DNA of 64,000 nt from Pestalotiopsis fici W106-1 (taxonomy: Eukaryota > Ascomycota > Sordariomycetes > Amphisphaeriales > Sporocadaceae): the NCBI RefSeq assembly GCF_000516985.1, contig NW_006917093.1:4307874-4371873 (forward strand), given 5' to 3'. A program made the position numbers and the translations under genes. Each line of letters begins with the position of its first letter. The first letter of the stretch is position 1. This document shows, piece by piece, positions 36,505-47,221 of this stretch. Under the pieces are notes generated by a model. The model was not told where the DNA came from. It made no database searches and worked only from the letters and a program-made list of their open reading frames with translations.

Positions 36505-38881
36505 TCAATACTGTACAGACTCCCAAGGCTTCTGGTCCGAAACACCCAAAGACTTTTGTATCTTGGAAAAGAAAGCCTCGAATTCCGCATATGGGGTACC
36601 TTGTGCTGGTTGGCCCCTTCGTCCCGCATTGCTATGACAAATGGTTTTCCCAGTATTGCCATCATCAAATACGATGAACCAGCTAGATTGATCGGTTATG
36701 TTCAGTGCGACGTCCTATGAGGTACAATTAGCATTGAACGAGCGGAGATTTCAGAAATAGACTGACATAAATATAAAAATAAGACGTGTCCCTTTGATTC
36801 GAACGATCCATGTAGTGTGCTCTAGATATTGTGACTTTCTCGTCAAGCAATTTCTGAAGGCCCGGATAACAGCCGCACAGGTCATAAGAGGTGTCAAATT
36901 CAGTGTTACTCCATCGTGATCCTCTCGAAATTTGGCAAATCCAACTGCTTTTGGCTCCAAGCCAGACTCTTGGATGGACTGCATTTGGGTCGTACGTGTT
37001 CGTGTTCGTCTGCCACTTTTCTGTATTGTGGCGATTATAGAATGTTTCCGGGAGTTTATGACATGTGTTTGCAGCTAATCGTCCCATTCCAGAAGCAAAG
37101 AAAAGACCGTCTTCGCCGAAAGATATGAAAGAGGGATTAAATTTTGGGTAATTTGCAATATCTGGGTATTTTTGTCTCAAGAACTCAATCCCAAGATCCG
37201 TTGGGTCACTCCATCGTTCATAATCTGACCGAACATGAAGATCTGAAGACAAAACATTTACAAATAAGCGATGGGAAGATCTCAAGCAGCCGCGTGCGTA
37301 ATGGACGTGTGTCTGCAGCAAGGGAAGCTACAGAGCACCAGGAAGATATATAGAGATAAGGGGCAGGTGGGGAGGGAGGTCAAGTTGACTCACTGAAGAT
37401 GTGGGGTGTCTTGTCAGAACTCTCTAGTAGAAACTGGTCACCATCATAAAGGAAGCCTGGCCCGAATCCAAGAACTGCGGAGTTTGACGCAGATGTTAAT
37501 CGGCGGGTTTTCTCTCCTATTGTGCGAAATGGATATGACCTTGTAGCCGATTTGATCAGTTCTTTTTCCGTTCTTGAGTAGCGTACAAAATCAGAACCCC
37601 AGAGATACTGACCATATGCAGCTATTGCTTGCTTGGAAGAAAAATGCATCTCCAAAGACCTTGAATGACGTTGTATGTAAGTTTTGCAACTTTATTTGCC
37701 GCGTCCATGTTGCGAGGTTCGGGGATGCCACTTCTGTTGTTTGGGTCCTGTCGATCTGTGTCCCTTGCAGCTGTTTACGTAGACGTGCCATCTCGCCCTC
37801 GTGCTTGAGACGTAGGTCCTCTGTATTGCGGCGCAGCTCGGCAGTCCTACTACGTTCTTCTTGGAGATTCTTCTGCATCTCGGAAGCCTTGTCTTGTCGC
37901 CGCCGTTCCAACTCCATTACTTCTTTGAAGCTGACGTGCAGGCCCTCGCGGTCAGCCTGCAGCTCCTCGATCTTGCGCATAAGTGTCGGAATCTGCTTAC
38001 GCAAGTACTCGGCGTCGTCGTCGTCGCACTCGGCTTCGGCATCGCGGATATCGGCCTTGATAGTCTCAACCTCAGTCTCCACTTTGATCTGGGCCGCAGC
38101 GAGATTGCCGTCGAGCTCACGGCCGGCGCCAGTCTGCATTAGAGTCGCATCTTTCTTCAATAGCTCCGTTTGGATGTCAAGTATGATACTCGTGGGGAGC
38201 TGCGACTGCCCTGCAGCGTTGGGCTTATCGAGGAAGAGCCCTATAAGCTTCTTGGCCGAGTCTGGCGTATTCAGATGTTGGACGACCCGGCTGCCTTTGC
38301 GTATCATGGGCGCCCAGAAGTCGTCCGCAGTCTCAAGTTGGCTTAGGCGCCGTGAACCATCTTCTGGTAGGACCTGACTTCTCCTTGAGTGTTGGTCAGC
38401 CACCGGTTGATGAAAGGGGTCATACCTGCTCCCACATGGTAGTTGTCAGAAGGATGCGATGGAAAGCCTCAGGGCCACATAGCTTTTTGAACATCCTCAA
38501 GTTGTTGAGCGCGGAACCCTGCATTCGTACGTCGCTAATGCGGTGTAGATAGATGATGCCATGAAGTTTGCGATTGCTTTGGTACCTCCCGCTTGTTGTA
38601 AGCCACAGGCTAATGGCCTCGAGGACCTCTCTGTCAGACCGATGCGTATCGTCAAAACCAGGTGTATCGACAAGGTCGACTGTGTATTGCCGATCCATCC
38701 CATATTGGCACTGGTATACCTCAACGTCTTGGGTACAAGACTCAATGTCGTGCCCGATGATGGGCTGCGCTGCAGACGATGCATCGAGGCAATGCCGGAT
38801 GAATGTGCTTTTCCCCACGCCTGTCATCCCCATGACCGCGATGGTCATATCCGCCTCGGTTCCCTCCCCAGATAGATCCAT
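36505..38881 (-). CDS. AIG1/IMAP-like GTPase with coiled coil and repeated C-terminal domain
   Basis: My model has five exons (38426-38881, 37613-38373, 37394-37539, 36767-37242, 36505-36714) and gives 682 aa with every phase matching. The GTPase part has P-loop GMTGVGKST (18-26), a switch region 'GHDIESCTQDVE' with Thr50, and G3 DTPGFDD (72-78). The G4 site reads 'LLTTTMWE' instead of NKxD. The region 'FW.PMI..GS.V..H' is typical of these fungal P-loop proteins. A coiled coil spans ~243-356. The C-terminal ~270 aa holds four similar strand-turn-strand motifs ('LGFGPGFLYDGDQF', 'ISFGEDGLFFASG', 'WLGAKSSWICQI', 'ITDQSSWFIVFDDGN'), suggesting a small beta-rich sensor or propeller-like domain. 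The junction 37613/37539 is the weakest (donor GTCAGT, acceptor AAG). The last intron also uses GTCAGT but has a good CTAAT branch site. Alternatively two adjacent genes exist. Function is unknown. Confidence 0.65.
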
Positions 38882-39178
38882 GTTGTGTATGGACAAAACA
38901 CGGCGAGGGAGCTTATGGTGCTAAGCTGAGGTGGAAATGGACGGAAGGCTTCATCAGACCAGAGAAGAGTTGCGGGGTTTCCTATGACAAGGCTCGGATA
39001 ATCACCCAAGTTCGTTGCAAAGTCGGGCGTTGCACAAAGAGGGGAAGTTGGGGGTTGGGAGTCAAATATCATTTCCCAAATCATACACTCCGCCCGCAAT
39101 ACAGCCTTATCTTATTTTTTCGTCTCCTGGAGAGTGAGGGAACGAACTACCTAAAGTTTCAAAACAATCTCTCTTACC
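38882..39178. promoter_or_regulatory. Shared bidirectional promoter of the two GTPase genes
   Basis: Only 297 bp separate the ATGs of two divergent GTPase genes of the same class, so they very likely share regulatory sequence and may be co-expressed. No specific motif is claimed. Confidence 0.5.
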
Positions 39179-40701
39179 ATGAACGACAATACGCCTCAAG
39201 ATGTGCTCATCATGGTTACAGGCCTCAGTGGTTCAGGGAAAAGCTCTTTCATTCAGTCTCTTGTCGCCGATGACAACGTAGAGATTGGACATGACCTGCT
39301 GTCCTGCACAAGCAAAGTCAGCTTCTTTCCGCTCCAGCATCATAGTGGCTGCAGGGTATTCTTGGTGGATACACCGGGCTTTGATGATACATACAAGTCA
39401 GACGGTGAAATTCTCCAGGTAGGTGGGCTGAGATGTTAGAGATCGGCGTTTTATCAGGTGATTGTGGTCACTGAAGAATTTGACAGAGTCTCGCCTTTGT
39501 CCTCGCACAAACTTACAGCCAGCGACTCTTCGTTGCTGGGGTCATCTATACGCACCCTATCACCACAATCCGACTCGGCGGTAGGGCAACTCGCAGCTTG
39601 GAGATTCTGAAGAGGTTGTGCGGTGAACAAGCATATTCCCGCATTATCTTTATCACAACAATGTGGAACATTTCCGAGAGAGATCCAAACATACTGCGCG
39701 ATGCGGTTAAGCGCGAAAAAGCTTTATCGAACAGCAAGGTGGCGTGGGGAGCCCTATGTGACAAGGGAGCAAACGTCATGCGCTGGAAATCGATGCAGAA
39801 CGGCTCCAGCATGTCCATTATCGACCATGTTATCAATACATACTGGCGAGAAGGACCAATTGTTCTCAGTTTACAACAACAGCTCGTCGATGAAGGGCGA
39901 ATCTTGTCGAAAACCGACGTAGGCGTGGCTATAAACCAAGCCATTAGGAATGCCCTCGCAAGCCAGCATAAAGAGGAGCGCGAGCTGGAGGTAGAGCTCC
40001 AGAGGGGGAAATATGATGTTGAAGATCATGAAAATTCGCGTCAAGCCCTTTCCAAGGCACTGGAGACAGTCGAGGCACTGTTGCAATCACAAAAGAAGCT
40101 TTTGGCCGACTTCAGGGAACTAGCAAAGCAGGAGACACCGGCATATGCAGAAGCATTGAAGGATATTCAAACAGATGATGGCAAGCGGTCGACGCTCACC
40201 AAGGAAGGAAATGATACTGCCATGCTTGGACAAAAAACAACACCGAAAGTGCAAGAAGGCAGCGCAAAGAACAGGATATCCAACAGACTCTTCAGCAACA
40301 GCCAAGAGACACTGATCAACATTGCTGACGATGAATACGGAACCAGGGTTTCAAGGAAATATGGTAGTAGCAGCAGCTTCAATACTGGAAGAGCCAGTGT
40401 CAAGCAAACGGTCACGCCGTCGAGGTCTCAAGAAAGGCTCAAAAAGCGACAGGTTTTGCAGAAAAATCTGGTTCCCCTACTTGAGATCCTTGTGGGCATA
40501 GGAATTGCCGGGGCAGGCGCTGCGGTGCCGCCTATGATTGGACCTGGTATCGCTGCTGTGGTTGCAGGTATATCAGGTCTCGACTTCTCAAGGAAGAAGG
40601 ACAAGGATGGTGATGACGGGATACTCGGTCGTTATAAACGCCAGAAGAATGAAAAGCATGCAGACCACGACGGGGACGGATTGGACTTTCAGGACTCGTG
40701 A
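39179..40701 (+). CDS. AIG1/IMAP-like GTPase with C-terminal hydrophobic hairpin
   Basis: Two exons (39179-39418, 39487-40701, 68-bp intron) give 484 aa. P-loop GLSGSGKSS lies at 15-23, 'GHDLLSCTSKV' with Thr44 follows, and G3 DTPGFDD is at 64-70. The G4 position is 'IFITTMWN', as in the neighbour, so both lack the NKxD base-specificity motif. 'VIYTHPITTIRLGG...L..LKRLCGEQAYSRI' matches the neighbour's 'IIYLHRISDVRMQGSA...FKKLCGPEAFHRI', which shows common ancestry. A helical coiled-coil region (~235-300) and a polar Ser/Thr linker follow. Near the C-terminus lies a Gly/Ala-rich hydrophobic segment ('LLEILVGIGIAGAGAAVPPM', then 'IGPGIAAVVAGISGL') that could be a membrane hairpin. The protein ends in a charged Asp/Lys tail. 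Function is unknown. The architecture recalls membrane-tethered animal GIMAPs, but the resemblance is at fold level only. Confidence 0.82.
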
Positions 40702-41693
40702 ACCACCTAGACCAGGAAGACTGTTCCGGTGTGCAAATTTCGTTTAGACTGGACGATTGGGGTAATATTTGGTTGTCGCGTGCATCAGTTGAGATATCTT
40801 GAATAGTGCATAAGATTTATTGCTTAAGACTGAAGAGACTTTCATGAATCCCTTGACCACCAAGTTGTCTTGGCACCTTGCTGCAAGGGCCGAATCGCCT
40901 GTAGTGGTGTTGCAGGCACTGATGCGGGTGACCTGATTAAGGTAAAATCTCTGTCGTGGCTATACCTTGCAATTTATCTAAAATGGCTTTCCTTGTCTCT
41001 TCCTGTAATCTCATCGTCTCCATTTCCGTCGTGAGCGGTCCATTTGCCCTTTCTCTCTCCAACGCTTTACTTTCCCTTTGAATCATTGCGCGTCCCGTAT
41101 CTTAAGGATTCGTATTGAGAATCAGGGCTCTTTATTTCAACGTTGCGCTTGATCTGCTTGACCTACTCGATCTGCTTGATTTTTGTTTTTCCCCCTGTGG
41201 TTGTCAAATACCGTTGGACTGGAGGATCTCATTTTCATGAAATCCTCGAGCTCTGTAGGTAGGATGACCGTTGCAAAATAGCGTTGGTGTGGTGTTCCAT
41301 ACCATTTGCACTCGTCGAGCGGCCTCTGAATAGACAATTTCGATACGTGGGCAGCGTACAGCGCCGTGGGATTTTGACGAGACATTAGCTCACCCCGTTG
41401 TCAGAGACATATCTAACTAAACAAAAGAAATTGATAAAGACTCTCAGGTTTTATGAAATTCTGCCATCACTAATCACCACTAATCGCAGGCGCCCGTGAC
41501 ATTTCAGGTGTGGATCATGAAATATAACTGATATTCTATTTGTTGAAAAGTATTTGTTGCTTCAATTTCAATGCGCCCATCCAGATCTAAACGCTCGTAT
41601 ATGAGAACGATTGCCTTGGATTATATAGTGTGAACAGAACCAAAGTTATTACGCTGACAACCCGCCTAAAAAGATCCTTCAATCCTCATTTTT
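40702..41693. other. Convergent intergenic region, no gene seen
   Basis: About 1 kb lies between the 3' ends of the GTPase gene and the reductase gene. It contains terminators of both. No coding signal was seen. Confidence 0.4.
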
Positions 41694-42884
41694 TTACATC
41701 ATGGCGTGGCCGTCAATGCCAAGGACCTTGCCATTGACCCACTCGCCGTCCTGCGAAGCCAAGAAGCAGACGCAGCGGGCAATGTCAATGGGAAGACCGA
41801 CTCTGCCGAGAGGCGACCATGTGGAAGCATACTCATCGACAGCCTCGTCGTCGAGCTCGGTGCCACCTGGAATGTATTCTCTGCATACGGCGTGGTACAT
41901 GTCGGTCTTGATACCACCGGGGGCAACAGCGTTGACAGTGATCTTCTTGTCACCAAAGTCTACAATGTTCATGTTAGTGACTATTCTTTCAACATAGATC
42001 TTGGCAGAGTAGACTTACCGACAGCCATGCATCGCACAAAAGTCTCAATGGCACCCTTGCTACCACTGTAGACGGCGTGCTTGGGGACACCCTTGGCCTG
42101 GCCAGTGATGGAGCCCATGAGGATGAGGCGGCCGCCGACCTCGAGGTGCTTGTAGGCCTCGCGGGCGACGAAGAACTGGCCGCGGGTGTTGATGGTGAAG
42201 ACGCGGTCAAACTCCTCGGGGGTAACGTCCTTGACGTGGCCAAAGGAGACGACGCCCGAGTTGGAGCAGACAATGTGCAGCTTGCCCCAGACCTTGACGG
42301 CCTGGTCAAAGAGGCTGACGATTTGGTCCACGTCCGACACGTTGGCCTTGATGGCCACGGCGTCGGAGCCCGACTTCTTGATGGCGTTGACGACCTCCTG
42401 GGCCGACTCGGAGCTGTTGGCGTAGTTGACAATGACCTTGGCGCCGCGACGTCCCAGCTCCATGGCCATTTCCCTGCCGATACCGCGACCTGGCAGAGTA
42501 CTGCGTTAGCAACGTTTCTCTATTACTTCATCTTCACATGCTTGTTGGTGCTTGTGCAAAAGTATTCAAAGTATCCATTCCAATTTCCCCACAATTCTTT
42601 CGCTATAGTATAGCTGCGCCAAGATATCCCGGGCCGGGCCTAAGCCTAGGCAACGGAGCTCCGATGGGGTAAAACTCGTCCGGGATCCCACATGAGCGGG
42701 ACCAGCAGAGGCTTGTGGGAAATCGTGGGGCATGAGGGAAATCTATGATGAGTTTCTAGAAAACAAACTTACCAGCACCGGTGACTAGCGCAACCTTGCC
42801 CTCGAGGGAGGCAGAAGCGAGACCCAGAGGACCGGGAATAGCATCGAATCTGCTAGCAGTACGCTCGGAAGTGACACCAGGCAT
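41694..42884 (-). CDS. Tetrahydroxynaphthalene reductase-like SDR
   Basis: This NADPH-dependent short-chain dehydrogenase is closest, from memory, to the DHN-melanin tetrahydroxynaphthalene reductase of Magnaporthe (family also includes versicolorin reductases). Three exons (42773-42884, 42019-42489, 41694-41959) give 282 aa. Motifs: 'YDAIPGPLG'-like '[10 protein letters not shown]', cofactor motif GAGRGIG (36-42), 'NYANSSESA' for NADPH choice, '[22 protein letters not shown]', catalytic Ser164 (MGSITG), Tyr178 and Lys182 (YSGSK). These numbers coincide with the Magnaporthe enzyme. '[18 protein letters not shown]' is the substrate lid. The C-terminus ends in Met, as in tetrahydroxy- rather than trihydroxynaphthalene reductases, but reads 'GIDGHAMM' where the usual form is GIDGG. 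Intron 1 is 283 bp, intron 2 is 59 bp. No polyketide synthase or scytalone dehydratase lies nearby. Confidence 0.9.
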
Positions 42885-45176
42885 TTTGATGGTATTGGGT
42901 CGGTTGGGTATTTGGAAAAATAGAAAAAATAAATAAATAGAGGAAATATACAAGTACGACGGAAAATTTACAAAGATATTGATCACCGGCGATTTTCTCG
43001 GGTGATTGTCGAGTATATAATTGTTCGAGTTGATGTAGATGCTTTCGAAAATGATTAGCTTTTGAGGTGCACTTTCAGGTTCCTCTTATACGTTCGATAG
43101 AGACACTTCGTCAAATTCCCGAGTACTTTCTAATCTTGGACCCGACGGACAAGATTGGAGAGAGGCCGGACGCCGATGCAGTGTGCAATATCGTAAGCTG
43201 ATAGGACCGAACATCTCGCGCCAAGTAGAGGCGAGATCTACTGTCTCGGCTGTAGTGTTGAAGGCTGTGTTAATGGCTGGCGTGCGTATGGATTGTAGAG
43301 TTTGGACGGGTTTGCTCCCAAGCCTCCCCTTGACCCAGCTCTCCACCACGTGTTGTCCGGTTTCAGCTCTATACCCCAAGTCCGGGCCTTGGGCTACCGC
43401 CGCCAGACCTGACCCACGAAACCTTGCAACGTCCGGGGCTCTGTGCTTTCCCCCCAAGTCATTGGCTCAAGCGGGTTGATCTTTACCATGGAAGCTCGAG
43501 ACACATGTTTTCGTCGGCGTCAGTCAAGAATGTGCTCGGAACCGAGCCCGTCTGCACGTTTTGCCATGCCGGGGGCTGCTAAAAATGCGGGACCAAGTGA
43601 CCCGTATAATGACGGCCGACTTCGTATCGGTGGAATCTAGTACGCATGCACTGCTGGCTGGTGGGACCTAGGTATTCAAGAGAATGCAGTCTCAGGTTGA
43701 GAGGCTGGATCTCGTAATAGCGTATTCACGCTGTTGTCTCCGACTCCAGTCAGTCATTCTCCCTAAGAGGCATTTCACTATGGAGAAGTTGATACTGTAG
43801 TGCTCCGGCAAGAACATGTGTTTATGAGTGCATATCTTACATGAGCACTGGTACTTTGGAGGCGAGAATGAATCCTACTGAACCTTATTGTGTGGTGAAG
43901 ATCTACTCAAGTTGCAAAGAATGTGCTATGATTTCGGGAAAGGTGTGCCGGTTAGTAGTATGCACTGTTGCTGGTGGCTATAATTGCTATATTCGTGTGG
44001 AGAGAGGTAAGACTCTGCCAGACTGGACAAGGATAATTGCGAGGGTTGGCCAGACAAGAAGATGCTGAGCTTTTGCCTGAACTCTTTCATGGCCAAATTT
44101 GGCATCCTATCAAACCTAGGACCGGGATCTGACCTGCCATCCTAAAATATGTCGTTGTCATCAAGATATCACCAGTGCTGGCTTTTAAGAAACGCCGGCG
44201 CATGCAAGGGTCGGCAAAGCCAAAGAGTAATTATGTTGGTGCAGATGGCTATTGGACTATTTGAAGGAATTTTTGTTTTGAGTTCGAGAATTTGAGTTGG
44301 GGCGGTCTGTTTGGTGCTACTATCAATAAATACAGTGCTTACAAGTGAGTGGCGTTTTTGAACCGTCTATGAGTATTGTCGTCTGTGGCTTAGAAGGGGC
44401 ATTTTAAAGAGAAAAGGGAAGATGAGAGAAGACTCGAGTCATACATTGGACGTAGCTGAAGATATTAGGACGCCGTCGAAAGTAACTGTAATTGATAGAA
44501 AAAAGCCCCTAGATTTGGTTATGGAAGGCCACTGCCGTACGCCGGCGCCTACAATATATTAACTGTCGTCCCTTCCAACGTTAACTATCCGCGCGACTCC
44601 ATCGCGCCCTGAAACCGTCCGTGTTGGTCAGACAGGCGCCGCAGTCCCGCCCGGATGGTACTTCAACGACAAACACGATCATGACAAGCCGCTACAAGAT
44701 ATCCTCTCGCCGGAGTATTTCTTTGTGATGGCTGACATCAGCTTTAGTTATTCTATTGCTACGTTTGTGTTCTCTAACTGGCATCTAGCCCAACAATCAC
44801 TTCCAAGAGCTCCTCTTTACCTACTGACGCACTCTATACCCATTTAGATCCCAAATTTATTAGCAAGCTTTTATCCGAGCATAAGCCCCTGAAGGTCGCT
44901 TGGAAGTGCTGGGTATGCTTAAAAAAGGACGCATGTCTTATCTCATAGCGTGGAAAGTTGCCACTCCTTGTGCTATACTCATTGACATTGCAGTTCCCAT
45001 GGGAGCGAGCGATGGATGGTACGCTTAAAGCCAAAATCACTCATACAGCCACTAATTGTCTACTTTAACAAAGAATATTGCTTCAAAAGTACTAGGTAGG
45101 TATTTGGACAGAGTTGGAAACTAGGACTTCCAGACGATTTATTCTACGAATTCTGGGTGGCCTTTGAACCTCCATC
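42885..45176. other. 2.3-kb intergenic region with a possible gene relic
   Basis: No intact gene was seen. The first ~150 bp is the reductase 5' leader (AT-rich) and promoter. At 44563-44847 the + strand is open for 94 codons without an ATG start and includes an unusually protein-like stretch ('GAAVPPGWYFNDKHDHDKP', 'YFFVMADISF'). It is described separately. Confidence 0.45.
44563..44847 (+). pseudogene. Possible gene fragment or orphan exon
   Basis: This 94-codon stretch is open between stops, with no ATG near its start and no clear splice partners. It reads through 'TVRVGQTGAAVPPGWYFND', 'KPLQDILSPEYFFVMADISF' and 'FVFSNWHLAQQ'. The run of W, Y, F, H and D residues looks more like protein than random sequence, but I recognise no family. 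It may be a relic or an exon of an unspliced gene, or chance. Confidence 0.2.
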
Positions 45177-46461
45177 TCAAGCCGCCGATTTCGGCGGCGA
45201 CTTTTGGTGGCTCTTCATAGGGACAAAGCCCCACGTGTCAAACATTTGCTTGTCCTCATCGTAGCCGTTGCACTCGGTCGTCAACATCTTCTCTCCCGTG
45301 AATATGGCATTGGCACCAGCCATGAAGCACATGGCCTGCTTCTCCTCTGACATGGTCTTTCGGCCTGCAGCAATGCGGATAATGGTCGTTGGCATCAGGA
45401 TTCGCGCCGTGGCAATGGTTCGGAGCATATCGGGGAACTTGACCGATTCCTGCTCGCCGAGGGGTGTGCCCTTGATTGGGACCAGAGCGTTGACGGGGAA
45501 ACTCTCTGGGTGAGACGGCAACGTCGAAACCGTGTGCAGCAATCCGACCCGGTCAGTGTTGGTCTCTCCGAGACCCAGAATGCCGCCGGAACAGACATTG
45601 ATGCCAGCTCCGCGCACGAAGCCCAGGGTGCGTAGCCTCTCGTCGTATGTGCGCGTCGAGATGACCGAGGGGTAAAACTCGCGGCTGGTGTCGACGTTGT
45701 GGTTGTAGGCCGTCAGACCGGCAGCCTTGAGCTCGTGGGCCTGCTGCTGGTCAATCATGCCTAGCGTCACGCAGGCCTCCATGCCCATGCCCCGGACGCC
45801 CTGGATCATGGCAATGACGTTCTTGAGACTGTTCTTTCTTCCGCGCATGTCCCTCCACGCGGCGCCCATGCAGAAGCGGGTGCTGCCATTCTCCTTGGCC
45901 ACGCGAGCGGCGGCCAGAACCGACTCGACGGTCTCGACCTTTTTTGCCTGCAGACCCGTGCCCTTTTGGTACCGGGTGGATTGCGCACAGTATTTGCAAT
46001 CCTCGGTACAGCCACCCGTCTTGATGTTCATCAAGGTACATAATTGAACCTCTGAAGGATCGTGGAAGCGGCGATGAAAGACGCTCTATTGTAGAAAGTC
46101 ATTATACAAGCCATGGTATTATCAAGACAGGAGGACATGGTGGGTTTGGAATGTGACTTACAGCTTGGTGTACCAGCTCCGTGAGAGGTTCATTATAGAT
46201 TGCTGAGATCTCTTCCCTGGTCCAGGTGTTGCGCGGGGCTGTTGCTGCCACCGCGTCGCGCAGAACCTTGTTACCCTTCAGTCCGGAGCTGCTTGCAGGA
46301 GCCGGGGCAGCAGTAGGGAATGTCGATCTCGTCCATGGGGGCTGCTCAGCGCCGACGGCAGCATAGGCGCGAGCGCTGACGGTGGTTTGTGTTGTTGGCT
46401 TCAGCACTGCCGGTGCTATACGTGCTGCCAACCGCGGGGCACTAGGGCGAAGGGGAGCCAT
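45177..46461 (-). CDS. BIO2: Biotin synthase (BioB/BIO2)
   Basis: This radical-SAM enzyme inserts sulfur into dethiobiotin, the last step of biotin synthesis, in mitochondria. Two exons (46162-46461, 45177-46085, 76-bp intron) give 402 aa. The N-terminus is Arg/Ala/Pro-rich (LRPSAPRLAARIAPAVLKP), a mitochondrial leader. 'TWTREEISAIYNEPLTELVHQA' then joins 'VFHRRFHDPSEVQLCTL'. The [4Fe-4S] motif is C126xxxC130xxC133 in 'GGCTEDCKYCAQS'. Ligands of the sacrificial [2Fe-2S] cluster appear in 'FCMGAAWR', 'ACVTLG', 'INVCSGGI' and the Arg of 'IRIAAGR'. 'YNHNVDTS.EFY' is another family signature. The start at 46461 (MAPLRPS) is preferred over an in-frame ATG at 46563, which would put a hydrophobic segment first. 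Together with BioF and BioDA it forms a biotin cluster. Confidence 0.95.
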
Positions 46462-47221
46462 ATTGGAGAGAGAGAGAGTATACCTATATAACAAAGAGTA
46501 TAAGAGTAATGTCGTCACAGAGAAGAGTATACCAAATGCCCGGCGAGTGCTAGCATGAACCACGGAATGACTGGCTGTTCTCTCTCAGGTCTCAGGGACC
46601 AGGAACAGGAAACGAGCGGGAATTCGAATCACTTTCAGCCAGCTTCTGCCCCGCATGAGCTCTCGGCCAGGTGGCTGTCATGAAACTGGTCAGTCGCAGT
46701 ATATCGGGACACCTCTGTGGCTCTGCCCTGGGCTGGACCTAGACGCCCAATTACAGCCAAGCATTTGGTAATGGGTCTCGGCAATGCAGCTCACCCCAGT
46801 GTATAGCGAATCACAGCAGGGCTCAACAGGCCGAGGGATCGTCGACTATGCAATATGTACAGAATTCCACCCCCAGGTAGGGCCTCCACACCTATTTTCC
46901 GCCCTACGATTCCGCCGTCGAGTACTCAGCTCGCTAGAGGTATAGCTGCTGACTACTCAAGTTCACAAATGCTAGAAAATCACCGCTAAAATTTACAAAA
47001 AAAGTCTTTAATAGGCTGACATTATATCTAGGGCAATGCACTAGTAGAAAGCACAAAGTCACTGTCCTATTTTCTATTTACTCGTTTAAACGCTTATCTT
47101 GCAATTGAGCCCACTATCCACAGCTCTTCACAATCATGGAAGGTCATCCACTTGTGGGGGTCTTGGCAATGTATATCAAAGGCAATTCTCATGATTGGCA
47201 AAACAGAACCAAGCCTCTTGC
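46462..47221. promoter_or_regulatory. Intergenic region of the biotin cluster
   Basis: This 760-bp gap lies between the start of biotin synthase and the end of BioF, both leftward. It holds the biotin synthase promoter, with a short GA repeat near 46467-46480 just upstream of the ATG. No gene was seen. Confidence 0.4.

Noticed and set aside
38882..38896. Five-codon N-terminal extension of the leftward GTPase
   Set aside because: The extension begins at a TTG codon. The first ATG is at 38881 and gives a normal start before the P-loop.
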